Below are positions 47,201 to 55,356 of a stretch of 64,000 nucleotides of DNA, one piece after another (the first letter of the stretch is position 1; each line of letters opens with the position of its first letter). A program made the translations under genes and the position numbers. This stretch comes from a bacterium SCSIO 12643 (lineage in GTDB: Bacteria > Bacteroidota > Bacteroidia > Flavobacteriales_G > Salibacteraceae). The stretch spans positions 1,116,001-1,180,000 of the forward strand of contig CP073750.1 in the NCBI GenBank assembly GCA_024398135.1. The letters run 5' to 3'. The notes under the pieces were generated by a model. That model had not been told where the DNA came from. It ran no database searches and saw only the letters and a program-made list of their open reading frames with translations.

Positions 47201-50200
47201 TCTGGATACTGTAATCATTAATGGTGATTCGTTGATGGAAATCACCAGTACCATCTGTTGGACTGCCCCACCTAATAGTGGAGGTACCTATAACTTCTAT
47301 GTCGCGGTCAATGATGATCATTGCAATATTCCAAAAGACTTCTTCCGAGCCATTACAGTCAATGTCACCGGAAGTACGGTCGCATGGCCTGATGCCACCA
47401 TCTGTGGTAATCAATCTTCTCAAATCTTCTCTGCTGGTGGTACCGCTTTCTCCTGGAATGCCATATCTGGTGATCCTATTCAGGTCGGAGTCAACTTCTC
47501 TTGTGATTCCTGTGCTTCTCCCGTTGCATCCCCTTCACAAACAACTACATATGTCGTCACCAGTAACATCAATAGTGCTTGTCAAAACTCTGATACCGTC
47601 ACCATCACTGTTGCGCCTGACTATCAGGTGATCGCTACTCCCGATACCATCCTTTGTAACATTGATACCATTCAACTCAATGCTACTGCAACCATTCCGG
47701 GGACTTTCACCTATCAGTGGAACAACTCCGCTTCCCTTTCCAATGATGCTATCGCAAATCCTGTGGCTGTCCCTCCGGGTTCTACTGTATACTCTGTCAC
47801 CATGACTTCTAGTGATGGGTGTCAGAAAAACTCTACTGCTAACATTATTATCACTCCTCCTTTCCCTGTCCTCAATCCGGTAGCTATCGATACTGCTTTG
47901 TGTGGAAACGGAGATAGTACCCAACTTAATGTCGAATTCCTGCATGGTAACACCACTTCTTGTGGGCCTAGTTATTCTCAATGTCTGAGCACAACTACTT
48001 CTACCGATATCGGGACTGGTACCACTTCTAATGGTACCACTACATATCCTGCTCCGTTCGGTAACTTTAGAGAAACTGCTAAACATCAATTCCTATATCG
48101 TGCTTCTGAGCTTACTGCTATGGGGCTCACTGCCGGAATGATCACCGAAATCGGGTTTGATGTCGCTTCTATCAATGGTACCACAAACTATAATGACTTC
48201 ACCGTCAAAATGGAGTGTACTTCTTTGACTTCTCTTCCTGCTACTTTCCAGGCCGTGAATACTACTGTATTCCCTGCTGCAAATATCACCATCTCTTTAG
48301 GCTGGAACATGCTAGTCTTCTCTACGCCTTACATCTGGGATGGAACCTCCAGTTTATTAGTTGAAGTCTGTTTCGATAACTCTTCTTCGGTTACTACTTC
48401 TAATTCTGCAACCAGATTCTCCGCTACTCCATTTACCAGTTCTTTGTATTATGCCAACAACTTTAATAATGCTTGTTCTGCCCCTGGAGCTCCTAGTCCT
48501 TTGTTCCAAAGACCTAACACCAGATTCTCTTTCTGTGATGGAGCCGATACTGCTGCTTATACTTATTCCTGGGCACCTAATGTGAACATCTCTGATACTT
48601 CTATCATCAATCCTTTTGTCTGGCCGGATGCCACTCAAAACTATCAGGTCATTGTCAATGATACTTTCGGGGTCTGTTCGGATACTGCTGATATCACCAT
48701 CTATGTCGGTGAACTTGAAATTGGTAATGATACTTTGATCTGTGAAGGTGATTCTGTACAGTTCAATCCTAATGTTGTTGCCATTTGTCCAAATGGTACT
48801 GATACCTATTCCTGGTCTCCTACCACTGGACTTAGCAATCCTAATATTGCCAATCCTGTCGCTACTGTAACGCAAACTACAAACTATGTCCTCACTTACA
48901 CCAACTCTTGTGGCTGTACACTTATGGATACCGTTACCGTCTTTGTCAACAATATGCTCAATCCAAATAGAGTATTAACGCATCCTACTTGTGGTTTGGC
49001 TGATGGTGAGATTCTTATTAATAGTGTCGGGGGATCTGCTCCTTTCACTTTTAGTATCGACTCCGGAGCTACTTTTGTAACTACAAATAACTTCACTGCT
49101 TTAGCAATGGGGGGATATCATATTCAGGTTCAGGATAGCAATGGCTGTTTATCTCCTATGGTAACTGATACATTGATCAATCCTGGAACTCCTATCGTGG
49201 ATAGTATCTCTACTGTCGATCCTAGTTGTTTTGGATTTACTGATGGAGAAATCACTATTCATGCTACCGGAGGTACAAATCCGCTACGTTATAGCATCTC
49301 AGGCGGGGCGCCATTTTTGATTAACAATCATTTTACCAATCTTGCGGCTGGTGCTTACACCATCGTTGTCAGAGATGATAGTTTATGTGAAACATTCCCC
49401 CAAACTGTTAATCTAGTGAGTAACAATCAACTCTTCTTAGATTCTATTCAGGCTTCTAACTTACTTTGTTTCCAGGATTCTTCCGGGTCTATCGAAGTAT
49501 TTGGACATGGAGGTACTTCGCCTTTAACTTATTCTATCGATAATGGAATATCTTATGATCCTTCTGCTTTATTCAATGGTTTAAGTGCCGGATCTTATAA
49601 CATCATCATCAAGGATGCTATTGGATGTACTACCACAATGCAAAATCAGGTCTTAACTGAACCTACCTTGTTAAGTGCTACCGTATATCCTACCAATGAT
49701 ACTTGTTTCAATGCTTGTGGTGGAGCGGCTAATGCGGTGGTCAATGGTGGTACGCAACCTTACACCTATTCATGGAAAAAAGGCGTCAACATCATTGGTG
49801 CCAATAGCAGTAATGTAAGTGGATTATGTCAGGGGATCGATTATGAGTTTACCGTTGTTGATTCTAACAATTGTGTGCAAGCGATTCCTTTTGTCATCAC
49901 TCATCCTGATCTACTTGTCGCTTCTTTCTCTTCAACTAACATCTCTTGTTATGGCGCAAATGATGGGACACTTTCTTTAAGTGCTACAGGGGGTACTGCG
50001 CCTTATCAGTATAGTATTGATGGTGGAAATACTTTTAGTAATTCTCCTAACTTCTCTGCTTTGGCTCCAGGTACTTATAACATCGTTGTTGCTGATTCAG
50101 GGTTTAGATGTGATGCAACTGTAACTGCGATCTTAACTGAACCTTCGCAGATTACTATCTCTTCTAATATCACTCAAAAACAATTATGTCTTACCGGATG

Positions 50201-51431
50201 TACTCAGTTGATTGCTTCTGCTGTGGGTGGGGTCGGACCTCCTTACAACTACATCTGGAATCAGGGTTTAGATTCTAATGGAACGCAAACTGCTTGTCCT
50301 ACACAGACTACCATTTACTCTGTTTATGCTGCGGATACCAATGGTTGTACTTCTGATCCTATTGGTATTACTTTAACACTCTATGATTCTTTAACTGTCG
50401 ATGCAGGTCCAAATCAGGATTTATGCCCTGAAGAATCTGCGCAGCTTTCTGCCATCGCTTCAGGAGGAAATGGAAATGGTTTGAGTTATCAATGGACCCC
50501 TGCTGCTGGATTAGATAATCCCTTTATCTCCAATCCTACTGCAAAGCCTTTTAATTCTACGCTCTATACCGTTAAAGTAACGGACAACTGTGAAACGCCT
50601 GCAGCTTATGATTCTGTGTGGGTCAATGTACACCCACTTCCAACTATGGGATTCTATGCCAAGGATACCACTGAAGGCTGTGAACCTTTTGATATTACTT
50701 TAGTCAATACTTCTGCTCCGGTGCAATTTGCAGAGTGGTCTATTCCCGGTACAGGAATCACTGCACACGGGTTCCAGACAGACATCACAGACATCCCAGA
50801 AGGAGTTTACGATGTACATCTTAAAGTTATCACGCCATTTGGTTGTGAAAATGAAATCACCAAAACTGATTTTATCACAGTGCATCCTCTTCCAATTGCT
50901 AAGTTCAATATGAATCCGGATCAAACTACCATTTACAATACTGTGGTACAATTTAAAGATCAGTCTATCGGAGATATCCAAAGTTGGGCATGGGACTTTA
51001 GTAGTTTAGACTCTGCTACAGAGCAAAACCCTACTTATGAGTATCCTAAAGAAATCGGTAACTTCCCAATTAGTTTACACGTAACCACTACAAAATCATG
51101 TGAAGACGACATTACTCAATTCCTAAGAATTGGTGGAGAGTATAACATCTTTGTTCCAAATTCATTCACACCAAATAATGATCAAAACAATGATGTATTC
51201 GCCCCAAGAGCTACAGGATTAGATCCAACAAAATACTCTCTGATTATTTATGATCGTTGGGGAGGAATTGTATTTGAATCCACTGATCTCAATCAACCTT
51301 GGGACGGACGTGTTCAAGGTTCAACCAAAATGGCTCAGAATGGTGTTTATGTCTGGCGCATCGTAGCCCATGAAGCTACAGATGAAGCCGAGGGTCACGT
51401 TTATAAAGGAACAGTTAACCTAATCCGTTAA
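44277..51431 (+). CDS. Giant SprB-repeat surface protein with gliding-type C-terminal domain (T9SS type B)
   Basis: 2384 residues from the ATG at 44277; a TTG at 44217 is less likely. A signal peptide (about 1-27, ending EVLAG) precedes the conserved N-terminal domain (HISGADFQYICIG to YEAIFNIPSSC). The domain is split by eight SprB repeats (44673-46490) and resumes with LWSGGWGTCC, FGASESDGDSLVFELIPAK and ILFIVEPC. PKD/Ig-like domains follow, with an inserted lectin-like domain (about 47949-48560), then five more SprB repeats (48990-50160), more Ig-like domains, a PKD domain near 50940 and a CHU_C domain at the end (FVPNSFTPNNDQNNDVFAP to YKGTVNLIR). It is probably a secreted, surface-moving adhesin of the gliding type. 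The gene has a terminator at its 3' end. Confidence 0.9.
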   Translation: MKTMKALGLLPIFLLITFFFSNNEVLAGHISGADFQYICIGKGPTEDTILLRLNIFKDCSGIPLPNAIQVTITNSCGVNINNFLNPTNVNGIEVSFLCGPLSGQSTCNGGNLPGMEIYTYEAIFNIPSSCPGELQASATGGTPGYNYSWPMGLSGSDIDKLCAGNYQVTVQDNNGCTAVDSFELVDIDGLKLTAAVSEVSCNGACDGSITVTPTLGTAPFVYNWQDGASGNSRTNLCPGLYSVTVMDNDGSQYAYWVNLENPTPIFTNFIVEDESCASACDGIIRTEVTGGTPPYTYAWSGGLTGNTQANVCPGTYTVTITDANSCSSTSSVTVNAATAITPSFVVTNPIICNGDCNGSATVAATGGVTPYTFEWDNGFVGTTQTNLCAGNYVVSITDANGCMVTQNVILTQPAAITSNPTITNDSCISTTGFHGAIQLAPTGGTSTYSYNWNITPNPGNTNTVSNLQAGAYQVTITDANGCTSSHSFGVGHINGPTNSNSIIQSPTCIGNTDGSIIINPSGSTAPYSFSWNTGDTTDTISSLSMGNYIVTITDSNSCQFIDIISVADPQPIEIALVTTDPSCNNLCNGSIAITPSGGTGGYNVLWSNGGTGLSQSNLCSGTYSLTVTDGNGCTFAQNNIVLINPTILQDSISLNSTVDCNGDCNGELQAYPYGGTAPYSYSWSNGTSLQKNYDLCAGLHIVTITDANGCTVVDSFTITQPLPIVPTVTQLTGVTCSGLWSGGWGTCCRAPGIVNTGTADFYSDFKMNQTIPQHDCNSGVEFEDNPDAHPLRYVCLGDTLCYNFGASESDGDSLVFELIPAKQFANVNVLYNTVGGITYSGTNPIDGITLNPATGEVCFIAQPVGRYVVAIQVKEYDPVTGLFKGQNMRDILFIVEPCPPNIDPYGSDIVNFDSTGGAQLTGPNSIEMCEGDSFCFDIVFHDSNLVDTNMFVFTNLQNWLNGPNPSDTATIVNTVLDTVIINGDSLMEITSTICWTAPPNSGGTYNFYVAVNDDHCNIPKDFFRAITVNVTGSTVAWPDATICGNQSSQIFSAGGTAFSWNAISGDPIQVGVNFSCDSCASPVASPSQTTTYVVTSNINSACQNSDTVTITVAPDYQVIATPDTILCNIDTIQLNATATIPGTFTYQWNNSASLSNDAIANPVAVPPGSTVYSVTMTSSDGCQKNSTANIIITPPFPVLNPVAIDTALCGNGDSTQLNVEFLHGNTTSCGPSYSQCLSTTTSTDIGTGTTSNGTTTYPAPFGNFRETAKHQFLYRASELTAMGLTAGMITEIGFDVASINGTTNYNDFTVKMECTSLTSLPATFQAVNTTVFPAANITISLGWNMLVFSTPYIWDGTSSLLVEVCFDNSSSVTTSNSATRFSATPFTSSLYYANNFNNACSAPGAPSPLFQRPNTRFSFCDGADTAAYTYSWAPNVNISDTSIINPFVWPDATQNYQVIVNDTFGVCSDTADITIYVGELEIGNDTLICEGDSVQFNPNVVAICPNGTDTYSWSPTTGLSNPNIANPVATVTQTTNYVLTYTNSCGCTLMDTVTVFVNNMLNPNRVLTHPTCGLADGEILINSVGGSAPFTFSIDSGATFVTTNNFTALAMGGYHIQVQDSNGCLSPMVTDTLINPGTPIVDSISTVDPSCFGFTDGEITIHATGGTNPLRYSISGGAPFLINNHFTNLAAGAYTIVVRDDSLCETFPQTVNLVSNNQLFLDSIQASNLLCFQDSSGSIEVFGHGGTSPLTYSIDNGISYDPSALFNGLSAGSYNIIIKDAIGCTTTMQNQVLTEPTLLSATVYPTNDTCFNACGGAANAVVNGGTQPYTYSWKKGVNIIGANSSNVSGLCQGIDYEFTVVDSNNCVQAIPFVITHPDLLVASFSSTNISCYGANDGTLSLSATGGTAPYQYSIDGGNTFSNSPNFSALAPGTYNIVVADSGFRCDATVTAILTEPSQITISSNITQKQLCLTGCTQLIASAVGGVGPPYNYIWNQGLDSNGTQTACPTQTTIYSVYAADTNGCTSDPIGITLTLYDSLTVDAGPNQDLCPEESAQLSAIASGGNGNGLSYQWTPAAGLDNPFISNPTAKPFNSTLYTVKVTDNCETPAAYDSVWVNVHPLPTMGFYAKDTTEGCEPFDITLVNTSAPVQFAEWSIPGTGITAHGFQTDITDIPEGVYDVHLKVITPFGCENEITKTDFITVHPLPIAKFNMNPDQTTIYNTVVQFKDQSIGDIQSWAWDFSSLDSATEQNPTYEYPKEIGNFPISLHVTTTKSCEDDITQFLRIGGEYNIFVPNSFTPNNDQNNDVFAPRATGLDPTKYSLIIYDRWGGIVFESTDLNQPWDGRVQGSTKMAQNGVYVWRIVAHEATDEAEGHVYKGTVNLIR
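44673..46490 (+). repeat. Eight tandem SprB repeats, about 76 residues each
   Basis: Each unit has a C-x2-x-C-x-G start, then GG(T)xPYxYxW, a middle G/N-rich turn, LCxGxYxVTITDxNGC and a closing hydrophobic strand. Cys starts include CNGACDG, CASACDG, CNGDCNG, CISTTGFHG, CIGNTDG and CNNLCNG. Units 1 and 8 share GELQA at the same place. The array is 606 codons long and keeps the frame. Confidence 0.85.
47949..48560 (+). other. Domain inserted within an Ig/PKD-like domain of the giant protein
   Basis: About 204 codons lie between STQLNVEFLHG and YTYSWAPNVNIS. Within them are GTTTYPAPFGN, AKHQFLYRASELTAMG, ITISLGWNMLVFSTPYIWDG and QRPNTRFSFC. I recall this module from Bacteroidota surface proteins. 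Without it, the flanking Ig-like strand pattern would read through. The boundaries are estimates. Confidence 0.6.
48990..50160 (+). repeat. Second SprB repeat array, five units of about 78 residues
   Basis: Units start at CGLADG, CFGFTDG, CFQDSSG, CFNACGG and CYGANDG. They share GG(T)xPLxYSI, AGxYxIxVxD and TEP linkers. They resemble the first array in length but use Y-S-I instead of Y-x-W in four of five units. End estimated. Confidence 0.75.
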
Positions 51432-51432
51432 C

Positions 51433-51465
51433 AAAAAAAGGGAAGTCAAATTGACTTCCCTTTTT
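51433..51465. terminator. Bidirectional terminator between the giant gene and ftsZ
   Basis: Stem GGGAAGTC (51440-51447) and GACTTCCC (51453-51460) with loop AAATT, flanked by A7 upstream and T5 downstream. It therefore terminates both the plus-strand gene ending at 51431 and the minus-strand dcw operon ending with ftsZ at 51487. Confidence 0.9.
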
Positions 51466-51486
51466 CATTTACCAATATGATTAACT

Positions 51487-53151
51487 CTAATCTACATTAT
51501 CATGTAAGAACGAGTTATTGTTGCTAATACCAGTTTTCTTACCGTCTTCCGTCTCAGATCCATCCAATGAGTATCTTGAAACCTGAGACTCTGATGAATG
51601 CGGCACATCTTCTAAAGAAACCGCACGTCTTTGATATGCCGGAACATCTTCTAATTCGCTTAAACCAGAGGCTGTACGCAATCTACGACTCAATTCTTTT
51701 AGTCTCCCCATTCTACTCTTAATTCTCGCTTGCTGTCCTTCATCATTCATCTGAGGTTCCGGAGCTTGTGTATTTTCTACACGCTCTTCTGTTTTCACAG
51801 GCTCATTTGTCGGCACTTCTTCATCTAATGAATGAACGATTGGTGCTTGCGGAGGAGGTGTTTGAGAAATCGGTTTTGGAATAAATGGTTTAGGCTCTTC
51901 CATTTTTGGTGCTGGAGGAGGCGGGGTTTGATTAGCAGGCTTAATAAAAGGCTCTAATGGCTCCGCTGGTTTTACCTCTTGCACTTCATCGGAAGGCATA
52001 TCTAATTTAAACTCTATTTTCCCTTGCGTCTCATCTTTCTTAATAAAAGGCTCCGGAGTTACAGGAACTTCTGGCGCTTTTTGCTGTGGCGTAGGTGCTG
52101 GTGTTGGATTAGCCATAGCCGTTGGCTGTGGATCATCTAATGTATGCACCTTTTTACGATTAGCTTCCGGTAATACATCATTCTTGTGTGCATCAGATAA
52201 GTCAAATCCTGTAGCAATTAAAGTAACAGATAAACCATCACCCATTTCTTCATTTTGACCATATCCCCAAATGATGTCTGCTGTAGATCCTGCCTCTTCC
52301 TGGATGTAATCAGTGATATCAGCAATCTCATCCATGGTGATCTCTTCGCTACCAAATTCCATATTCAATAAAATGAATCTAGCTCCTTTGATATCATTAT
52401 CATTCAATAACGGAGAAGAAAGTGCATTTTCAACAGCTTTAATCGCTCTGTTTTCACCTTGAGCAATCGCGGCACCCATGATAGCTACACCACTTTCTCT
52501 CATTACAGTTGACACATCCTGAAAATCCACATTGATATGTCCGGTTCTAGTAATAATCTCAGCAATTCCTTTCGCAGCAATAGTCAGTACGTTATCCGCC
52601 TGAGCAAAAACTTCACTCATTTTTAAGTTACCGTACATCTGACGTAACTTATCATTGTTAATGATCAATAAAGTATCTACAGCCGATCGTAATTCTTCTA
52701 TTCCTTTTTCTGCTTGTTGCTTTCTTTTACGCCCTTCAAAAATGAACGGTAAAGTCACAATTCCCACTGTCAATATCCCTAACTCACGAGCAGTCTGCGC
52801 GATAATAGGAGCCGCACCTGTTCCGGTACCACCACCCATTCCGGCAGTAATAAAAACCATTTTAGTTTCAGGGTCAAAAATCTTTTGAATATCGTCTGCA
52901 GACTCAATTGCTGCATTTCTACCAACATCCGGGATAGAACCAGCACCCATACCTTCGGTTAAGGTACCGCCTAACTGTAACTTGTCACTAACCGGGCTTA
53001 TATCTAAAGCTTGCTGATCAGTATTACAGATCAAAAAATCCACACCCTTGATTCCTTGTGAAAACATGTGGTTGACAGCATTGCTACCACCACCACCAAC
53101 ACCAATTACTTTGATGATAGACGGTTTTCCTTTTGGCAAGTTAAATTCCAT
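51487..53151 (-). CDS. ftsZ: Cell division GTPase FtsZ with a long C-terminal tail
   Basis: 554 residues. The tubulin-type GTPase domain (about 10-320) has GGGGSNAVNH, the signature GGGTGTGAAP (about 106-115) and the T7-loop segment NVDFQDVSTVM (about 207-217). The tail of about 230 residues is Pro/Glu-rich and probably disordered, and ends with the conserved-type LEDVPAYQRR and the tip NNSFLHDNVD. FtsZ forms the Z ring at mid-cell. It is last in the dcw operon, 106 bases after ftsA. A bidirectional terminator follows. Confidence 0.95.
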   Translation of the reverse strand: MEFNLPKGKPSIIKVIGVGGGGSNAVNHMFSQGIKGVDFLICNTDQQALDISPVSDKLQLGGTLTEGMGAGSIPDVGRNAAIESADDIQKIFDPETKMVFITAGMGGGTGTGAAPIIAQTARELGILTVGIVTLPFIFEGRKRKQQAEKGIEELRSAVDTLLIINNDKLRQMYGNLKMSEVFAQADNVLTIAAKGIAEIITRTGHINVDFQDVSTVMRESGVAIMGAAIAQGENRAIKAVENALSSPLLNDNDIKGARFILLNMEFGSEEITMDEIADITDYIQEEAGSTADIIWGYGQNEEMGDGLSVTLIATGFDLSDAHKNDVLPEANRKKVHTLDDPQPTAMANPTPAPTPQQKAPEVPVTPEPFIKKDETQGKIEFKLDMPSDEVQEVKPAEPLEPFIKPANQTPPPPAPKMEEPKPFIPKPISQTPPPQAPIVHSLDEEVPTNEPVKTEERVENTQAPEPQMNDEGQQARIKSRMGRLKELSRRLRTASGLSELEDVPAYQRRAVSLEDVPHSSESQVSRYSLDGSETEDGKKTGISNNNSFLHDNVD

Positions 53152-53257
53152 AATGTTCTAATTTGTTATTTTCAATGTACTTCTCACACGATACACTATA
53201 ACAAAAATGCAAGAAAATCCGCTTGATTTCTCACCTTTTTGCCACGGTTTATTAAGA

Positions 53258-54559
53258 TTAATCTGTTAAATCACTAAAAAACGTATCTGAAGTCTTTTTA
53301 ATCATATCTAAAAAGTTATTCATCCCCGACTTCTTTGACGGAGTTTCAACCTTTTCAATCATTTTCTTTTCTACCGAGCTTTCCGCATCGGTATTGGTTT
53401 GTAATCTTTCAAAACCTTTCAAGATCAGCCCCACACCCGTAGAATACATTGGACTTGTAATATCCTCCGTTCCATTAGCTAAGTGCTCAGTTGGATATCC
53501 AATTCTCGTATCCATACCCGTTAAGAACTCAAATAATTGCGTAATATTTTTCAACTGAGAACCACCACCAGTTACAACAATACCTGCGATCAATTGTTTT
53601 TCTAATCCTGAGTTACGGATTTCATAATAAACCTGCTCAATAATTTCTTCTACTCTTGACTGGATAATACAAGCCAAATTGAATAAAGAGATCTCTTTTG
53701 GCTCACGACCTCTTAAACCAGGTATAGACACAATTTCGTTGCTGGAAGCTGTTTCAGACAAGGCGCTACCAAATTTAACTTTCAATTGTTCTGCTTGATT
53801 CTTAATGATCGCACAACCGTGCTTAATATCCTCAGTAATAATATTTCCTCCGAATGGAATCACTGCTGTATGACGAATAATTCCTTCCTTAAAGATCGCC
53901 ACATCAGTGGTACCACCACCTATGTCTACCAATACAACTCCGGCTTCTTTTTCCTCCGCACTTAAAACCGCATCAGCAGATGCCAATGGTTCCAAAATAA
54001 GATTATCCACTTCCATATCAGCACCAGCCACACATTTCACAATGTTTTTAGCCGCTGCAATATTTCCGGTAATAATATGGAAATTGGCCTCAAGCCTTAC
54101 ACCAGCCATACCGATTGGATCATGAATTCCTTTTTCATTATCGACAGTAAAGTCCTGAGGCAATACATCAATCACTTTTTCACCAGGTAACATTACCAAT
54201 TTGTACATTTCCTTGATCAACTGATTGATATCCTTCTGTGTGATTTCAGTTTCAATATTCTCGCGCATGCGGCTACCGCTATGCTGAATACTACGAATAT
54301 GTTGTCCGGCAATACCCACATTCACCTTACCAATCTCATATCCTGCAATTTCTTCAGCTTCTTTCATCACTTTCTGAATCGCGTCAATGGTTTGGGTAAT
54401 ATGTGTTACCACACCTCTTGATACACCTAATGACTCTGTTCTGGCCATTCCGAGTATTTCAAGTTTACCATGTTCGTTAATAGTTCCAATAATGGCTACG
54501 ATCTTGGTGGTTCCAATGTCTAGCCCTGCTACGATTTCTTTATGTCCTGTCTGTTCCAT
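53258..54559 (-). CDS. ftsA: Cell division protein FtsA
   Basis: 433 residues from the ATG at 54559, two bases after the ftsQ stop; an upstream ATG at 54577 overlaps ftsQ. The actin-like fold has phosphate-1 IVAGLDIGTTKI (about 9-20), SHS2/1C region VNVGIAGQHI, phosphate-2 VLVDIGGGTTDVAI (about 201-214) and adenosine motif IVVTGGGSQLKN (about 325-337). The C-terminal end is a short amphipathic helix (FLDMIKKTSDTFF) that attaches FtsZ to the membrane. Confidence 0.95.
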   Translation of the reverse strand: MEQTGHKEIVAGLDIGTTKIVAIIGTINEHGKLEILGMARTESLGVSRGVVTHITQTIDAIQKVMKEAEEIAGYEIGKVNVGIAGQHIRSIQHSGSRMRENIETEITQKDINQLIKEMYKLVMLPGEKVIDVLPQDFTVDNEKGIHDPIGMAGVRLEANFHIITGNIAAAKNIVKCVAGADMEVDNLILEPLASADAVLSAEEKEAGVVLVDIGGGTTDVAIFKEGIIRHTAVIPFGGNIITEDIKHGCAIIKNQAEQLKVKFGSALSETASSNEIVSIPGLRGREPKEISLFNLACIIQSRVEEIIEQVYYEIRNSGLEKQLIAGIVVTGGGSQLKNITQLFEFLTGMDTRIGYPTEHLANGTEDITSPMYSTGVGLILKGFERLQTNTDAESSVEKKMIEKVETPSKKSGMNNFLDMIKKTSDTFFSDLTD

Positions 54560-54561
54560 AG

Positions 54562-55356
54562 TTATCGTTTTATACACACAATTTGATCTTTATACTTGAG
54601 GTTTATTACTCTATAGTTATTCCATCCGGTTTTACTCAAACCTTCTTTATACAAAATCATTAATTTCGTTAACGACTCATCAATGCTATTTGAGCCATCT
54701 ATTAAAATCACGTGATTTCCTACTGCTGGGATAAGCTCTATATCCCCATCTTCTTTAAAATATATTTGTTTAAACTGCGCATCCCAAAATGGCACACTCA
54801 TGAATTTATATGCCAATTGATATGCTTCAACTAATTTCTTTGCTTCAAAATTCTTTTGTGTCAACTGATTCTCATTTGCGAAATTCAAACCTGCAACAAC
54901 ACTATAATCAATATTCAAATCCCCATTAACCACAGGTACCTTTGCCGTATACTTATCAGATAAAGGCATCACATATCCTGCTTTATCCAAATAGAAACTA
55001 CTCGTTTTTGTAAACACGCGTGCAATCGGTGTACGTTGTTTGATATCCACTTTCAACATGCCATTCAAAGTGGTATATACTTCTGCTTTCTTTACAGAAG
55101 GCATCGCATCGAATTGCTTTTCAAGAGCCTTTAAATCCAAATTCACGATAGGCTCCTTACCCGTTTGATATCCATGCGCAAACACCTGACTCTCGATATC
55201 CAAATCGTTCACAAAGTAGTTTCCGTCACTGACATCAATATTGACTTTTAAATCGCTAAACTTAACGTCCTGTCTATTCGTTTCAGCCAACCCCATTACG
55301 GATAAAATCGCTACAATAGAGATCAAAACAATCGCTATGTTCTTAAACTTTTTCAT
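54562..55356 (-). CDS. ftsQ: Cell division protein FtsQ
   Basis: 264 residues with one transmembrane helix (about 7-25) and a periplasmic POTRA-like domain (about 30-130; LKALEKQFDAMPSVKKAEV) followed by the FtsQ beta-domain. The divisome protein FtsQ is expected between MurC and FtsA in the dcw cluster. Its start overlaps the murC stop by four bases (55353-55356), and it ends two bases before ftsA. Sequence conservation is low, so position supports the assignment. Confidence 0.88.
   Translation of the reverse strand: MKKFKNIAIVLISIVAILSVMGLAETNRQDVKFSDLKVNIDVSDGNYFVNDLDIESQVFAHGYQTGKEPIVNLDLKALEKQFDAMPSVKKAEVYTTLNGMLKVDIKQRTPIARVFTKTSSFYLDKAGYVMPLSDKYTAKVPVVNGDLNIDYSVVAGLNFANENQLTQKNFEAKKLVEAYQLAYKFMSVPFWDAQFKQIYFKEDGDIELIPAVGNHVILIDGSNSIDESLTKLMILYKEGLSKTGWNNYRVINLKYKDQIVCIKR

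Noticed and set aside
46824-48875. Several antisense open frames inside the giant gene, up to 184 codons
   Set aside because: They lie opposite a clear SprB/Ig-domain coding sequence, show no known family, and arise from low use of TTA, CTA and TCA on the coding strand.
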